NCBI GenBank assembly: GCA_046331705.1
Contig: JAXLQJ010000075.1
Span: 1-29,268 of the forward strand
Length of the DNA: 29,268 nt
Source: JADJOY01 sp046331705 [NCBI: bacterium]
GTDB taxonomy: Bacteria > JADJOY01
Reading direction: 5' to 3'
A model generated the notes under the pieces. It made no database searches and was not told where the DNA came from. It was given only the letters and a program-made list of their open reading frames with translations. The position numbers were made by a program, and so were the translations under genes. Shown piece by piece: positions 18,079-27,389 of the stretch; within the stretch, counting starts at the first letter, position 1; the number at the start of each line of letters is the position of its first letter.

Positions 18079-19248
18079 GTGAAGAACCCGTTCCGAGCGT
18101 CCCTTCTCAAGGACCTCCGGAGGGGCGTTCACGGTGCACGCCTTGCGCTTCCGGCAGCGATGAAGGCAGATGCCGACGATCGCTACGACGCCGGCCCGAT
18201 TCCCGACCATGACCACGAAGTCTGGTGGTGGTTCCTGTTTCGGGTTGGCTTACGCCTCGATCTCACGGCGCAGCGCGAGCAGCAGCTCCGCCGGGCTGCT
18301 CATGACTTCGCGAAGGGTATGTTCGAGCAGACGTCGCGTCACCACGATCCTGCGGCGCCGCTGAGGAGCACGGATCCCGACTGGTCGCCGCTGATCGACC
18401 TCGAACGCATCGAGGTGAAGGGTGCTCCCGCACTGCGTCTCATCCACCGGATGATCTATCAGCCGGGGCGGGAGACGATCATGGGACACCTCCTCGTCCC
18501 GTTGCGCACCGGCCTGCTCGAGGCCAGGGTCCTGACGGTCGACACGTTCACCGGCACCCGCGAGTCGGTGCTCATGGCCGCGCACGTCAAGGACATGTCT
18601 CAGGAGGAGCGGGCGCAGTTCGATCGGGCGCTGGAGGATGGATCCGTCCGGTTTCTCGATCAGAGCCAGATCGACGCTCGCGAGGCGGATGCACAGTTCC
18701 CGCAGCATTGCCTGAGCCGGGCTCGTGTCGCCCTGCGATGGCTGGAGGAAGCCTCCGGTCTCGAGATTGACGAACCCTGGAGCCAGCCGGACGGGCCGCG
18801 GGAGATCGAGCTGACTGATCTCGGATCCACCTTTGTCCCGCCACCTGGCTTCGTCCACGACTCGCGCGGGCACTTCGTGCGAGTGTCGTTCTGCGCGACC
18901 GACGGGCACGAGCATCTCCTAGTCGGGGCGCAGCAGCCGCTTGCGACCGAGTGGCTGAGGGAGTGGGCGATCGCGAAAGCTCGCTGGATTCTCCAGGCTG
19001 GTAAGTTCACCGACGTTCGCCTCGAAGCGCGAGACGATCTGGGCACCGGGGAACCGGTGCGCATCGTCGCCGACTGCACGGGGTTCCGGGGTCCCGCGCG
19101 AAGCGCCTTCCTGTTCTTTCGCGACACCGCCGGACGAGCGGTCTACCTCTGGCTCTCGACCAGCCCGGTGCGGTCAGGCGAAGGGCTTCTCGAGGAGTTG
19201 CAGGCCTGCGCTCGCTCATGGCGTGCGAGCGTAGCGAAGCCGCATTGA
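18079..19248 (+). CDS. Uncharacterised 389-aa protein
   Basis: I do not recognise this protein. It starts with GTG at 18079; an ATG at 18160 (MKADADDRYDAG) is an equally possible start and would remove 27 residues. There is no signal peptide or membrane segment, so it is probably cytoplasmic. An acidic and aromatic beginning (IPDHDHEVWWWFLFRVGL) leads to two mixed alpha/beta regions. The first (about 105-190) has DLERIEVKGAPALRLIHRM and HLLVPLRTGLLEARVLTVD. The second (about 225-385) runs from LTDLGSTFVPPPGFVHDSRG to ARSWRASV and resembles a single compact stress-type domain in its strand pattern, but no fold is proven. Codon use is like that of the metabolic genes, so it is a real gene. It stands alone at the edge of the accessory region. 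Confidence 0.7.
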   Translation: MKNPFRASLLKDLRRGVHGARLALPAAMKADADDRYDAGPIPDHDHEVWWWFLFRVGLRLDLTAQREQQLRRAAHDFAKGMFEQTSRHHDPAAPLRSTDPDWSPLIDLERIEVKGAPALRLIHRMIYQPGRETIMGHLLVPLRTGLLEARVLTVDTFTGTRESVLMAAHVKDMSQEERAQFDRALEDGSVRFLDQSQIDAREADAQFPQHCLSRARVALRWLEEASGLEIDEPWSQPDGPREIELTDLGSTFVPPPGFVHDSRGHFVRVSFCATDGHEHLLVGAQQPLATEWLREWAIAKARWILQAGKFTDVRLEARDDLGTGEPVRIVADCTGFRGPARSAFLFFRDTAGRAVYLWLSTSPVRSGEGLLEELQACARSWRASVAKPH

Positions 19249-19467
19249 TGATTGTGAGGGATCCGAGACCCGTACCTCGGACGTGTCGATCGCGCGCCGA
19301 GCACGGCGACGCGTACCCACGAGCGGGACACGACGAAGACCGGCGTCCCCCGAGAGGTACCAGTTCATCCTGCGCTCGTGAAGATTCTCGCCGAGTGAGA
19401 GAAGACGGGCTTCACTTCACGGGTGGGAAGATCGCCCCGACCCGATGATCCGATCGCCCCCGGGAAA

Positions 19468-19980
19468 ATGGTCCTTGAACCGGCCGAATTTGCGCGGGTG
19501 CTCCCGAGGGCAGAGGAAGAGGTCGCGCGGATCGACGCCGATGTTCCCGAGACGGTCCGGCTGAAGGCCGCGGTGCTCGATGCCGAGGAAAGCCGCCTCG
19601 CCAACTTCCTGGACTTCGTGGGCGAGGGGCGGGGGAGCAACGCGCTGGCTGCCGGGCTGATCGAGACCGAGAGCGGCGGGTCGAGGTACTGCGGGCCGAG
19701 GTGGATCCGCTCCGGTCGGCGCGCGATCGGCTGTTCACCGCGCCTCCCGCCGAGCGGAGTGCCGTTCGACTCAGGGGCCTGCAGGCACCGCTCGAGCGTC
19801 AGACCGAAGAGTCAGCCAAGGCGCTCCGACGACGGCTCGGTCCGGTCCGGCTGGATCCGGTGGTTCCCGATCGTGGGCCGGCCGTGTCACCGAGCGTTGA
19901 CGGCCATCGACGCGCTGGCGCTGCTCGAGGCTCCGGATCCCAGCGATCGGAATCCGGGTGGATCTGGATCAGGCGGTACC
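19468..19980 (+). pseudogene. Serine recombinase, C-terminal remnant (frameshifted)
   Basis: Three successive frames rebuild the C-terminal coiled-coil and tail of a large serine recombinase. Frame one carries EFARVLPRAEEEVARIDADV and DAEESRLANFLDFVGEGRGS. After a two-base GA duplication near 19669-19672 it continues as RRVEVLRAEVDPLRSARDRL and RQTEESAKALRRRLGPVRLD. A second shift near 19870 returns it to VGRPCHRALTAIDALALLEA and NPGGSGSGG. The catalytic resolvase domain with its serine is absent upstream. The fragment is therefore a dead trace of a mobile element, directly next to the first repeat copy and the TA modules. Confidence 0.75.
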
Positions 19981-20017
19981 GGCGGCACCCGCCACGCCGG
20001 TACGAATTCTTTGCGTT

Positions 20018-20107
20018 GGTGTCGCCAATGACTCCTCGTTTGAACCGGATTTTGCCGTGGATACACGACCTTTCACGGCTTCGCGATGAGGTTCCGTGGC
20101 CGTGTGA
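20018..20107 (+). repeat. Dispersed GGTGTC element with micro-ORF, copy A
   Basis: The element starts GGTGTCGCCA directly before an ATG at 20028. The frame reads [20 protein letters not shown] and then would reach a TGA at 20105-20107 after one missing base. Two relatives lie at 21334 and 27463. Compared with copy B, half of the changed codons are synonymous (CGG/CGT, ATT/ATC, TTG/CTG, CTT/CTG, CTT/TTG, GAT/GAC). Copy A is slightly broken at its end. It lies 48 bases from the 3' end of the first toxin gene. Confidence 0.6.
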
Positions 20108-20108
20108 T

Positions 20109-20131
20109 CGCCGGGCAGTGCGCGCCCGGCG
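20109..20131. terminator. Strong GC hairpin after toxin gene 1
   Basis: CGCCGGGC, seven bases, GCCCGGCG: a perfect 8-base stem, 23 bases beyond the stop of the minus-strand toxin gene and directly after micro-ORF copy A. It may terminate the TA transcript or belong to the repeat element. Confidence 0.45.
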
Positions 20132-20154
20132 GGACCGGCGCTCTCCCCGGCGTC

Positions 20155-20475
20155 TTACTGCACTTGGCCGAGTCGCTCGATCCAGTAGAGCGGGCGCCGC
20201 TTGAGATGGACCACGGCGACGACGAGGATCGACTCATCCCGTTCGGCGTAGATCACGCCGTACGGAAAGTCCGCGCAGCGCGCACGCCGAATGGCCAGTT
20301 CGGTCGTGGTGTGGGTGATAACTGGGAACGCGAGGGGACGCTCCGGGATCCGGCTGAGGACGTGCTGGAGGTCGTCGATGAATCGCGCGGCCGCGGCCGG
20401 AGACCGCTCCGCGTACCAGTCGACGATCTCACCGATCTCGGCCTCGGCCTCAGCGAAGAGTTCGACGGGCTTCAA
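20155..20475 (-). CDS. ParE/RelE-superfamily toxin (TA pair 1)
   Basis: This 106-aa protein of the ParE/RelE fold has helical N-terminal AEAEIGEIVDWYAERSPAAA, then RFIDDLQHVLSRIPERPLAF. The strands RRARCADFPYGVIYAERDES and VVAVVHLKRRPLYWIERLG are the typical family core, in which FPYG-x-x-Y is the hallmark. RelE-fold toxins of this group cleave ribosome-bound mRNA or poison gyrase; which one cannot be told here. The start is TTG at 20475, overlapping the antitoxin stop as TTGA, so the toxin is translated by coupling and probably weakly. The partner is the antitoxin directly upstream. Confidence 0.88.
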   Translation of the reverse strand: MKPVELFAEAEAEIGEIVDWYAERSPAAAARFIDDLQHVLSRIPERPLAFPVITHTTTELAIRRARCADFPYGVIYAERDESILVVAVVHLKRRPLYWIERLGQVQ

Positions 20476-20708
20476 CGGCCGAGGCGCTGCAGCAGCCGGT
20501 CACGTGCCTGCGCCCAGGAGACCGTCGCAGCCTCTCCGCGCTCGACCGCCTCGACCCGGCGCCGTAGCTCGGCAGCCAGTTCCTCATCGCTGAGGTGGCC
20601 ATGTGGATCCGGCGCCTCGACGCTGTCGAGCAGTCGCAGCGCGAGCCTCGTGCGCTCCTGGAGGTCGAGGGCGAGGGCGTCGTTCGTGATCTGCCGCGCG
20701 TCGGCCAT
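20472..20708 (-). CDS. Addiction-module antitoxin (TIGR02574-like), TA pair 1
   Basis: This 78-aa helical acidic protein (MADARQITNDALALDLQERT, then LALRLLDSVEAPDP, LSDEELAAELRRRVEAVERG and SWAQARDRLLQRLG) matches the small unstable antitoxins that pair with ParE/RelE toxins. Its C-terminal helix would wrap the toxin. Its stop overlaps the toxin TTG start in TTGA. I chose the ATG at 20708 because the family begins with such a short stretch; the frame stays open far upstream only because of GC bias. A TACCAT element stands six bases before the ATG. Confidence 0.85.
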   Translation of the reverse strand: MADARQITNDALALDLQERTRLALRLLDSVEAPDPHGHLSDEELAAELRRRVEAVERGEAATVSWAQARDRLLQRLGR

Positions 20709-20714
20709 ATCAGG

Positions 20715-20744
20715 ATGGTACGCGATCGGCGCTTGGCGAGCCAA
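20715..20744 (-). promoter_or_regulatory. Candidate leaderless promoter of TA pair 1
   Basis: On the minus strand TTGGCT (20744-20739), 18 bases, then TACCAT (20720-20715), six bases before the antitoxin ATG. The second TA pair of this type has the same TACCAT-N6-ATG, which supports a functional -10 and a leaderless transcript. Confidence 0.45.
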
Positions 20745-20754
20745 CGTCGATCGT

Positions 20755-20785
20755 GGTGTCCCCCATGATCTAGATTTTGGACACC
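20755..20785. repeat. GGTGTCC ... GGACACC hairpin element
   Basis: GGTGTCC (20755-20761) and its inverse GGACACC (20779-20785) enclose a short AT-rich loop. The element lies between TA pair 1 (antitoxin start 47 bases away) and hicB. It shares its head with the micro-ORF elements but has no micro-ORF. Confidence 0.5.
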
Positions 20786-20868
20786 CTAGCGTAACTGGAG
20801 GAGATGGATGGAGTACGAACCGCGATCGTCGCGGCTGGGTAGCGGCTTCGCGTGGTAGGCTCGATCGC

Positions 20869-21078
20869 ATGGAATTCAGGGTCGAAATCGAGCGAGAAGA
20901 GGACGGGCGCTGGATCGCCGAGGTTGGCGACCTTCCGGGCGTGCTGGCGTACGGCGATACACGCGATCGAGCGCTCGCTGCAGCGGAAGCCCTCGCGCTG
21001 CGCGTGATCGCTGATCGACTCGAACACGGCGAGACCGCGCCCGAGCCGGTCGTCGTTTCGTTCGTCGCTGCCGCTTGA
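20869..21078 (+). CDS. hicB: HicB-family antitoxin
   Basis: This 69-aa protein has the partial-RNase-H fold of HicB antitoxins: MEFRVEIEREEDGRWIAEVG, then LPGVLAYGDTRDRALAAAEA and ALRVIADRLEHG. The D-G-x-W-x-A-x-V-x-x-L-P-G-x-x-x-x-G pattern is the family signature. It neutralises HicA. There is no C-terminal DNA-binding domain, so autoregulation would need another element. Read from the ATG at 20869, it ends four bases before hicA. A TAGGCT element lies seven bases before the ATG. Antitoxin-first order is the reverse of the classical hicAB order. Confidence 0.88.
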   Translation: MEFRVEIEREEDGRWIAEVGDLPGVLAYGDTRDRALAAAEALALRVIADRLEHGETAPEPVVVSFVAAA

Positions 21079-21082
21079 ACGA

Positions 21083-21298
21083 ATGGGCGCCTGGCCCACG
21101 ACGAAGGCACGCCGCGTCCTCGCAGCCCTGCTCCGAATCGGTTGGTCCGTGAAGCGGGAGTCGGGCGGCTCGCATCGCGTCTTGGCGCGACCTGGCTGGC
21201 CGGACGTCGTGTGGGCATTCCACGACGCGACCGAGATCGGTCCGAAGATGCTCGCCCGGATCGCGAAGAGCGCGGGGCTCACGCCCGATGATCTGTGA
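21083..21298 (+). CDS. hicA: HicA-family mRNA interferase toxin
   Basis: This 71-aa HicA toxin has a double-stranded RNA-binding-like fold with RRVLAALLRIGWSVKRESGG, then SHRVLARPG. The catalytic His31 in SGGSHR is intact. The end KMLARIAKSAGLTPDDL is typical of HicA. It would cleave mRNA and stop growth unless bound by HicB. It starts at the ATG at 21083, four bases after hicB, so the two are cotranscribed. A 20-base palindrome and repeat copy B follow its stop within 40 bases. Confidence 0.9.
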   Translation: MGAWPTTKARRVLAALLRIGWSVKRESGGSHRVLARPGWPDVVWAFHDATEIGPKMLARIAKSAGLTPDDL

Positions 21299-21311
21299 GC
21301 CCGGTGCGCAT

Positions 21312-21331
21312 TTCCGCCAGATCTGGCGGAA
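21312..21331. terminator. 20-base perfect palindrome after hicA
   Basis: The sequence TTCCGCCAGATCTGGCGGAA starts 13 bases after the hicA stop and directly precedes repeat copy B (GGTGTCC at 21334). It may be the hicBA terminator, an operator or a boundary of the repeat. No T-run follows, so termination is not certain. Confidence 0.45.
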
Positions 21332-21333
21332 TT

Positions 21334-22809
<1,476 letters not shown>

Positions 22810-23113
22810 GTGACGGAGATGACGCGATGCTTGCGTCCGACCCCGCTCCGAGGCCGCCGCGCGCAGAAGCGGACGTGCTGCACTCGCGAGAGCTTCCGGT
22901 CGACCGGGCGATCGTCGTCTTTCCCTGAGGCAGCAGGCCTCGATGGTGATGCCGGCGTGGACCGGCAGGAGCCGGTCCCTCAGGGGTCCATGGTTCCAGG
23001 GTAGCAAGGGGAACCACGTCGGAACCGCGTCCCCGCCGCACTTGTGCGGGGCGGTCCCTAGCGGTGAGAATTCAGGGCCGTGTTTCGGTGGAATCGCCGA
23101 TGAGGTGACGACG
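22810..23113. other. Intergenic stretch before the HEAT-repeat gene
   Basis: About 304 bases without a recognised gene. It contains a small GC hairpin CCGCAC-TT-GTGCGG (23036-23049). The promoter of the following gene should lie here, but I see no clear pair of hexamers. Confidence 0.4.
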
Positions 23114-25999
23114 ATGAAGATGACTTGGCGTGCGTGGCCGATCGTGCTCGTGGTCCTTCCGGTCGCTGCGTTTGCGGTCGAGCTGCCGTGGCCGACGGTC
23201 GAGTACAAGGCCGAGTTCCAGTCCCACGTCGAGATTCCGGTGGTCGAGGGGCAGGCGGCCGGCGACACCAAGGGTTCGATCCACGCGACGCCTTCGGTCC
23301 GGCGCGCCGACGGTCTCGTGCCGAGCGCCGGTGTCTTCGTGCTTTTCGACGATCGGACCGGGACCACGACGGTCGTCGATCCAGCGACGAAGAGCTACAC
23401 CCGCTCGACGCGGCCTCAGCTGAAGCACGCGCTCTACCTCTCGGGTGGCATGGAGGAGCCGGGGGACGCGGTATGGGTCGGCCCGGAGACGGTGGGCGGC
23501 GTCGAGACCCGCAAGTATCGGATCTTGAAGAGCTCGATGGGGATCGACGTCGAGACGCTGGTGTGGCTCACGGCTGACCACATTCCGGTGCGCACCGAGC
23601 GCCGCATGATGTCGAAGCTCTTGGGCACCTTCCAGCTGACGAAGGTCGAGCGTGGACCAGTCGACCCGGCGCTCCTGCAGATCCCCGCGGACTACACGCG
23701 GAAAGGCGCGCCTCTCGACGATCCGTCGCTCCACGACGCACCCGTGGCCAAGCTCATCCAGATGCTGGGGAGTGAAAGCGAGGCCGAGCGGAGTCGTGCG
23801 CTCGGCACGCTGGAAGGTCGCGGCCGGAGCGTCGTGCCGGAGCTGCTGCAGGCGGCGTCGCACGATCCGTCGGCACTCGTGCGGCAGAACGCGCTTTCGC
23901 TGGTCGACGTGCAGGGCGCCGACGTGTCGATGGTCGATCCGCTGATCGCGATCGTCGAGAAGGACAAGGAGAACAAGGTCGTCGATGCGGCGGTCAAGAT
24001 CCTGGCCGAGCTCGGGCCCGAAGCGAAGAAGGCGGCCCCCGCGCTCGAAGCGCTGCTCCAGCCCTACGGGGGCGAGCAGCTCTTCATGGCGCAACCGAAG
24101 AACCTCGATCCGCACGTCGCGGGGATTCTCGCTGCGCTCCGGCTCGTCGCGCCCGAGAAGGGAGCGCGCGTCCAGAAGCTGGTGACGATGCGTGCCGCGA
24201 CCATGGGCGGTGCGCCGGCGCCGATGGTCGTGGGCGGCCTCACCGACCCGGATCCCGAGGTGCAGAAGGCGGCCCTCGTGGGCCTCGGCAGTGGCGGCTA
24301 CTGCGGATCGATCCGGAACTCGACCGACCTCGCCGACAAAGCGTGGCCGGCGGTCCTCGAGGGGCTCGACTCCGACGACGCACGCGTTCGCGCCGCGTCG
24401 GCCGTCCTCATCGACTGCTTCGGTACGCGCGGGCTGGCGACGCGGCCACGGCTGCGAGAGCTGCTCCACGACTCCGACCCCGAGGTGAAAGTGAACGCCG
24501 AGCTCACGCTCGAGAACATGGATCGGACGGCCGAGGGCGCCGCGGCCCTGGCGGCGGAACCGACACCCGCGCCGAGCGACCATGACAAGGAGATCCTGGC
24601 CCAGATCGAATCCCTCGCGACCGCGCCGGCGAACGAGCGCTCGGCGATCTCGCAGCGCATCGACTTCGAGAACATGGACCAGGCCGAGAAGAGACTCTTC
24701 TGGCCCGCGATCGCGAAGCTCCTCGACAGTCCGGATCAGTCGGTGCGCCACCACGCGCTCGAGATTCTCCAGAGCACTTTGCCCGACAGGGTGCCACCCC
24801 CGGCACCCGAGCTACCGCTTCAGATGCTGCGCCGGGAGCTTCACGACTCTTATGGGTATAGCCAGGTGAAGGCTTGCGAAATCCTCCGGCGCTTTCCGGA
24901 CTCCGCCGACTCGTTGATTCCCGAGCTGGTCGCGGCGCTCCGCGATCCTTTCCGCGAGCTGCGTCTCGCCGCGGCGCGGACGCTCGAGCGCATGCCGAAA
25001 GGCCTTCCGCTCGCGATCCCGGTTCTCGTCGAGGGTCTCGCTCCCGACTCCGGGAGGATGGATACCGCCTCGGAATCGCTGATCGCCTACAAGGCCAAGG
25101 CCGGCTCCGCGGTTCCGGCGGTGATCCGGCGCCTCGACGACCCGGATGAGGGCGCGCGTGAACGAGCGGTCAGGGTACTCGGTGGCATCGGCTGGCCGGC
25201 CGGGAGCGCCACGCCCGCACTCGTGGCTCGAATGAAGGATCCGTCGCTCAACGTGAGGCGCAAGGCTGTGATCGCGCTGGGCGACATCGGTCCAGCGGCG
25301 GCCGCCGCGGTGCCTGCACTCGGAAAGGAGATCACGGACCCGCACTCGAAGGTACGCCCCGAGGCGATCTCGGCACTCGGCAAGATCGGCCCCGAGGTTC
25401 CCGGCGTGCTCGATATCTTGAAACGAACGCTCGCGAGCAGCGAGCCCGGGACGCGCCGAGCGGCGGCCGACGCGCTCTTCACGATTGGTCGTGCGGCACT
25501 ACCTGCGAAGGCGGCGCTCGAGAAGGCGACTTCCGATTCCGACGAGTGGGTCCGTTCCGCCTCGGCGCACGCTTTGAAGGAGATCGCGCCGCCGCCGCCC
25601 AAGCCGCTCGATCCGCGGATGGCGGCCGCGTACGCCGCGGCGGGTGCCCAGCGGATGGTGAACGTCGACTACAAGGCGCTGCAACGCGGTCTCGAATCGC
25701 CCAAGCCAGCCACGCGAGCCGAGTCCGTCCGCCAGATCGGCCGGATCGCGCCGCAACCGATGGAAATTCAGTACATGCTCAAGGACGACATCTTCCAGGA
25801 CGAGGATCCGGCGGTTCGCAAGGCCGCGATCGAGGCGTTCAAGTTGCCGCCCGGAGGCTCGCTGCGCGAGGAGGTCGTCGCGATCTTCCGCCGCTTCGCC
25901 GCCGAGGACCCGAGCTCCGAAGTGCGCGAAGCGGCATCGAAGGCCCTCGAACGCGCCCACGCCGGGCCGAGCGGTGGTGAGGCGACGCTCCTGAAGTGA
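23114..25999 (+). CDS. Secreted HEAT-repeat protein with LolA/DUF4412-like N-terminal domain
   Basis: This 961-aa protein begins with a signal peptide (MKMTWRAWPIVLVVLPVAAF, cleavage near residue 21). Residues 25-200 resemble a DUF4412/LolA-like beta domain (YKAEFQSHVEI, GVFVLFDDRTGTTTVVDPAT, GPETVGGVETRKYRI), a fold that handles lipids or lipoproteins in the periplasm. Residues 210-940 are HEAT-like (PBS-lyase type) repeats, for example DPSALVRQNALSLV, DPDPEVQKAALVGLG, DPSLNVRRKAVIALGDIGPA and DPHSKVRPEAISALGKIGPE, each with the Pro-x-x-R-x-x-A-x-x-A-L-x-x-I-G type spacing. Such arrays bind proteins. ATG at 23114 is chosen for the signal peptide; the frame is open further upstream. A periplasmic scaffold is inferred; no catalytic motif is seen. 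Confidence 0.85.
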   Translation: MKMTWRAWPIVLVVLPVAAFAVELPWPTVEYKAEFQSHVEIPVVEGQAAGDTKGSIHATPSVRRADGLVPSAGVFVLFDDRTGTTTVVDPATKSYTRSTRPQLKHALYLSGGMEEPGDAVWVGPETVGGVETRKYRILKSSMGIDVETLVWLTADHIPVRTERRMMSKLLGTFQLTKVERGPVDPALLQIPADYTRKGAPLDDPSLHDAPVAKLIQMLGSESEAERSRALGTLEGRGRSVVPELLQAASHDPSALVRQNALSLVDVQGADVSMVDPLIAIVEKDKENKVVDAAVKILAELGPEAKKAAPALEALLQPYGGEQLFMAQPKNLDPHVAGILAALRLVAPEKGARVQKLVTMRAATMGGAPAPMVVGGLTDPDPEVQKAALVGLGSGGYCGSIRNSTDLADKAWPAVLEGLDSDDARVRAASAVLIDCFGTRGLATRPRLRELLHDSDPEVKVNAELTLENMDRTAEGAAALAAEPTPAPSDHDKEILAQIESLATAPANERSAISQRIDFENMDQAEKRLFWPAIAKLLDSPDQSVRHHALEILQSTLPDRVPPPAPELPLQMLRRELHDSYGYSQVKACEILRRFPDSADSLIPELVAALRDPFRELRLAAARTLERMPKGLPLAIPVLVEGLAPDSGRMDTASESLIAYKAKAGSAVPAVIRRLDDPDEGARERAVRVLGGIGWPAGSATPALVARMKDPSLNVRRKAVIALGDIGPAAAAAVPALGKEITDPHSKVRPEAISALGKIGPEVPGVLDILKRTLASSEPGTRRAAADALFTIGRAALPAKAALEKATSDSDEWVRSASAHALKEIAPPPPKPLDPRMAAAYAAAGAQRMVNVDYKALQRGLESPKPATRAESVRQIGRIAPQPMEIQYMLKDDIFQDEDPAVRKAAIEAFKLPPGGSLREEVVAIFRRFAAEDPSSEVREAASKALERAHAGPSGGEATLLK

Positions 26000-26047
26000 C
26001 GGGCGCAAAGCGGAGATGAATGGGGCGGATACTCCACGAGTCGCCAT

Positions 26048-26257
26048 GGGAATCGGTATCCGTACCACCGGTGCGCGAACGCCCGGTGTGGCGCGGTCGA
26101 CGTCCGCCGCGATGCCCTCGAAGCGCCCTTCGTGGAGCTGCTTCAGCGGGTCCAACCACGACCCGAATTCGTGCGGCTCTTCCGTGAGGTGGTGCTCGAC
26201 GTGTGGCACGAACGGCATCGGCAGGTGGCGTCGAGTCGAGCTCGGGCAGCTCCATGA
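26048..26257 (+). pseudogene. Serine recombinase, zinc-ribbon remnant
   Basis: A plus-strand frame reads GNRYPYHRCANARCGAVDVR, then ALEAPFVELLQRVQPRPEF and VRLFREVVLDVWHERHRQ to a TGA at 26255-26257. This is the zinc-ribbon and following helix of large serine recombinases of the kind with (C-x4-C)-x-V-x-VRR and LxPRPEYLxLFRxIVLDVW. Catalytic and coiled-coil parts are absent on both sides. It is of a different type from the remnant at 19468, so at least two separate elements have decayed here. Confidence 0.7.
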
Positions 26258-26353
26258 CCTCGGTTGAGGTCAGGCTGCATCGCCAACTCGGTGCGAGCAG
26301 AGGCTGATCCTGCCGCCGCGGCGTCCGACGTCGGTTCGGGCGCGCGCGACCGG

Positions 26354-26416
26354 TACACTGCTTCGATGGCCATAGACCTCACGACCTCCTGCTCCGGGAC
26401 AGGCGCCAGTGAATGA
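26354..26416 (+). promoter_or_regulatory. TACACT-N6-ATG and a 16-codon leader frame before the RluA-like gene
   Basis: TACACT (26354-26359) stands six bases before an ATG at 26366 that opens MAIDLTTSCSGTGASE and stops at 26414-26416, overlapping the RluA GTG start. The spacing equals that of TACCAT in the two ParE-type TA pairs. It may be a leaderless leader peptide, a remnant of a small antitoxin-like gene, or chance. Confidence 0.35.
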
Positions 26417-27314
26417 CGGCTGGACCTACCGGGAGCGCCTGGGGGGCCGCGCCGTGGGGCGGCGCCTCGACGACTACCTCGCCGGCACCTGGGCACACAC
26501 GACCCTGGCCGAGTGGCGGGAGCACATCGTCAACGGGCGAGTCCTCCTCGATGGCGAGCGGGTCGGCATCGACGCCGTGCTGGTGCGCGGGCAGGCGGTC
26601 CACTGGCTGCGCCCTCCTTGGGAGGAGCCCGCCGCTCCGCTGCTGCTCACCGTGCTCTACGATGACGGCGACGTGATCGTGGTTGCGAAGCCCGCGGGCC
26701 TGCCGACCTTGCCGGGTGGCGGGTTTCTCCAGCACACGCTGCTGCACCAGCTCCGCCTGCTCGACACCACCGCCTCTCCCGCTCACCGCCTGGGGCGCTG
26801 GACCTCGGGGGCGGTGCTGTGCTCCCGCGGGTCGGCTCACGGCGCGAACCTCGCGGGTCAGTTCGCAGCCCGGTCGATCCACAAGCGGTACCGCGCCCTC
26901 GCCTCCGGTCTGCCGGAGCACGACCGCTTCGATGTGCGCACCCCCATCGGGCCGGTGCCCTACCTGCCGCTCGGCACCGTGCACGCCGCGAACCCCGACG
27001 GCCGCCGCTCCGAGTCGACGGTGACGGTCATCGAGCGGCGCGGCGACTCGTTCCTGTGCGACGTCGCCATCGCCACGGGACGGCCTCACCAGATCCGAAT
27101 CCACCTCGCCGCCGCCGGGCACCCGCTCGTGGGCGATCCGCTGTATGTCGTCGGCGGTCACCCCACCCCCGGCGGGAGCGCGGTCCCCGGAGACCCGGGG
27201 TATCACCTGCACTCCGCGAGCATCGGGTTTCAACACCCGCGCACGGGTCGGCGGGTCGTGGTCGCGGCGCCGCCGCCGGAGATCCTGGAGGTCGCGGCCA
27301 GCTCCTCGTGTTGA
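26409..27314 (+). CDS. RluA-like pseudouridine synthase family protein lacking catalytic Asp
   Basis: This 301-aa protein has an N-terminal S4-like RNA-binding segment (about 14-68, AVGRRLDDYLAGTWAH, VNGRVLLDGERV). The RluA-type core follows: DDGDVIVVAKPAGLPTLPGG at 85-104, then HRLGRWTSG, IHKRYRALASG, and late GRPHQIRIHLAAAGHPLVGD. In active RluA enzymes the motif is HRLDxxTSG with the Asp as nucleophile. Here it is HRLGRWTSG with Gly129 (codon GGG, two base changes from Asp). The rest of the fold and the GRxHQIR motif are intact, so it is a real gene, but classical activity is unlikely. The start is GTG at 26409; an ATG at 26413 is in another frame. Confidence 0.88.
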   Translation: MNDGWTYRERLGGRAVGRRLDDYLAGTWAHTTLAEWREHIVNGRVLLDGERVGIDAVLVRGQAVHWLRPPWEEPAAPLLLTVLYDDGDVIVVAKPAGLPTLPGGGFLQHTLLHQLRLLDTTASPAHRLGRWTSGAVLCSRGSAHGANLAGQFAARSIHKRYRALASGLPEHDRFDVRTPIGPVPYLPLGTVHAANPDGRRSESTVTVIERRGDSFLCDVAIATGRPHQIRIHLAAAGHPLVGDPLYVVGGHPTPGGSAVPGDPGYHLHSASIGFQHPRTGRRVVVAAPPPEILEVAASSSC

Positions 27315-27389
27315 GGTCGACGTCTTACCGGGCGCCGGAGTCGTCGTCCACGAAGTCGCGCGACAGGTCATCCTCCAACGCACTCGGTC

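Noticed and set aside
19365-19640. 91-aa minus-strand Ser/Arg-rich frame
   Set aside because: Opposite the recombinase remnant and of low-complexity composition.
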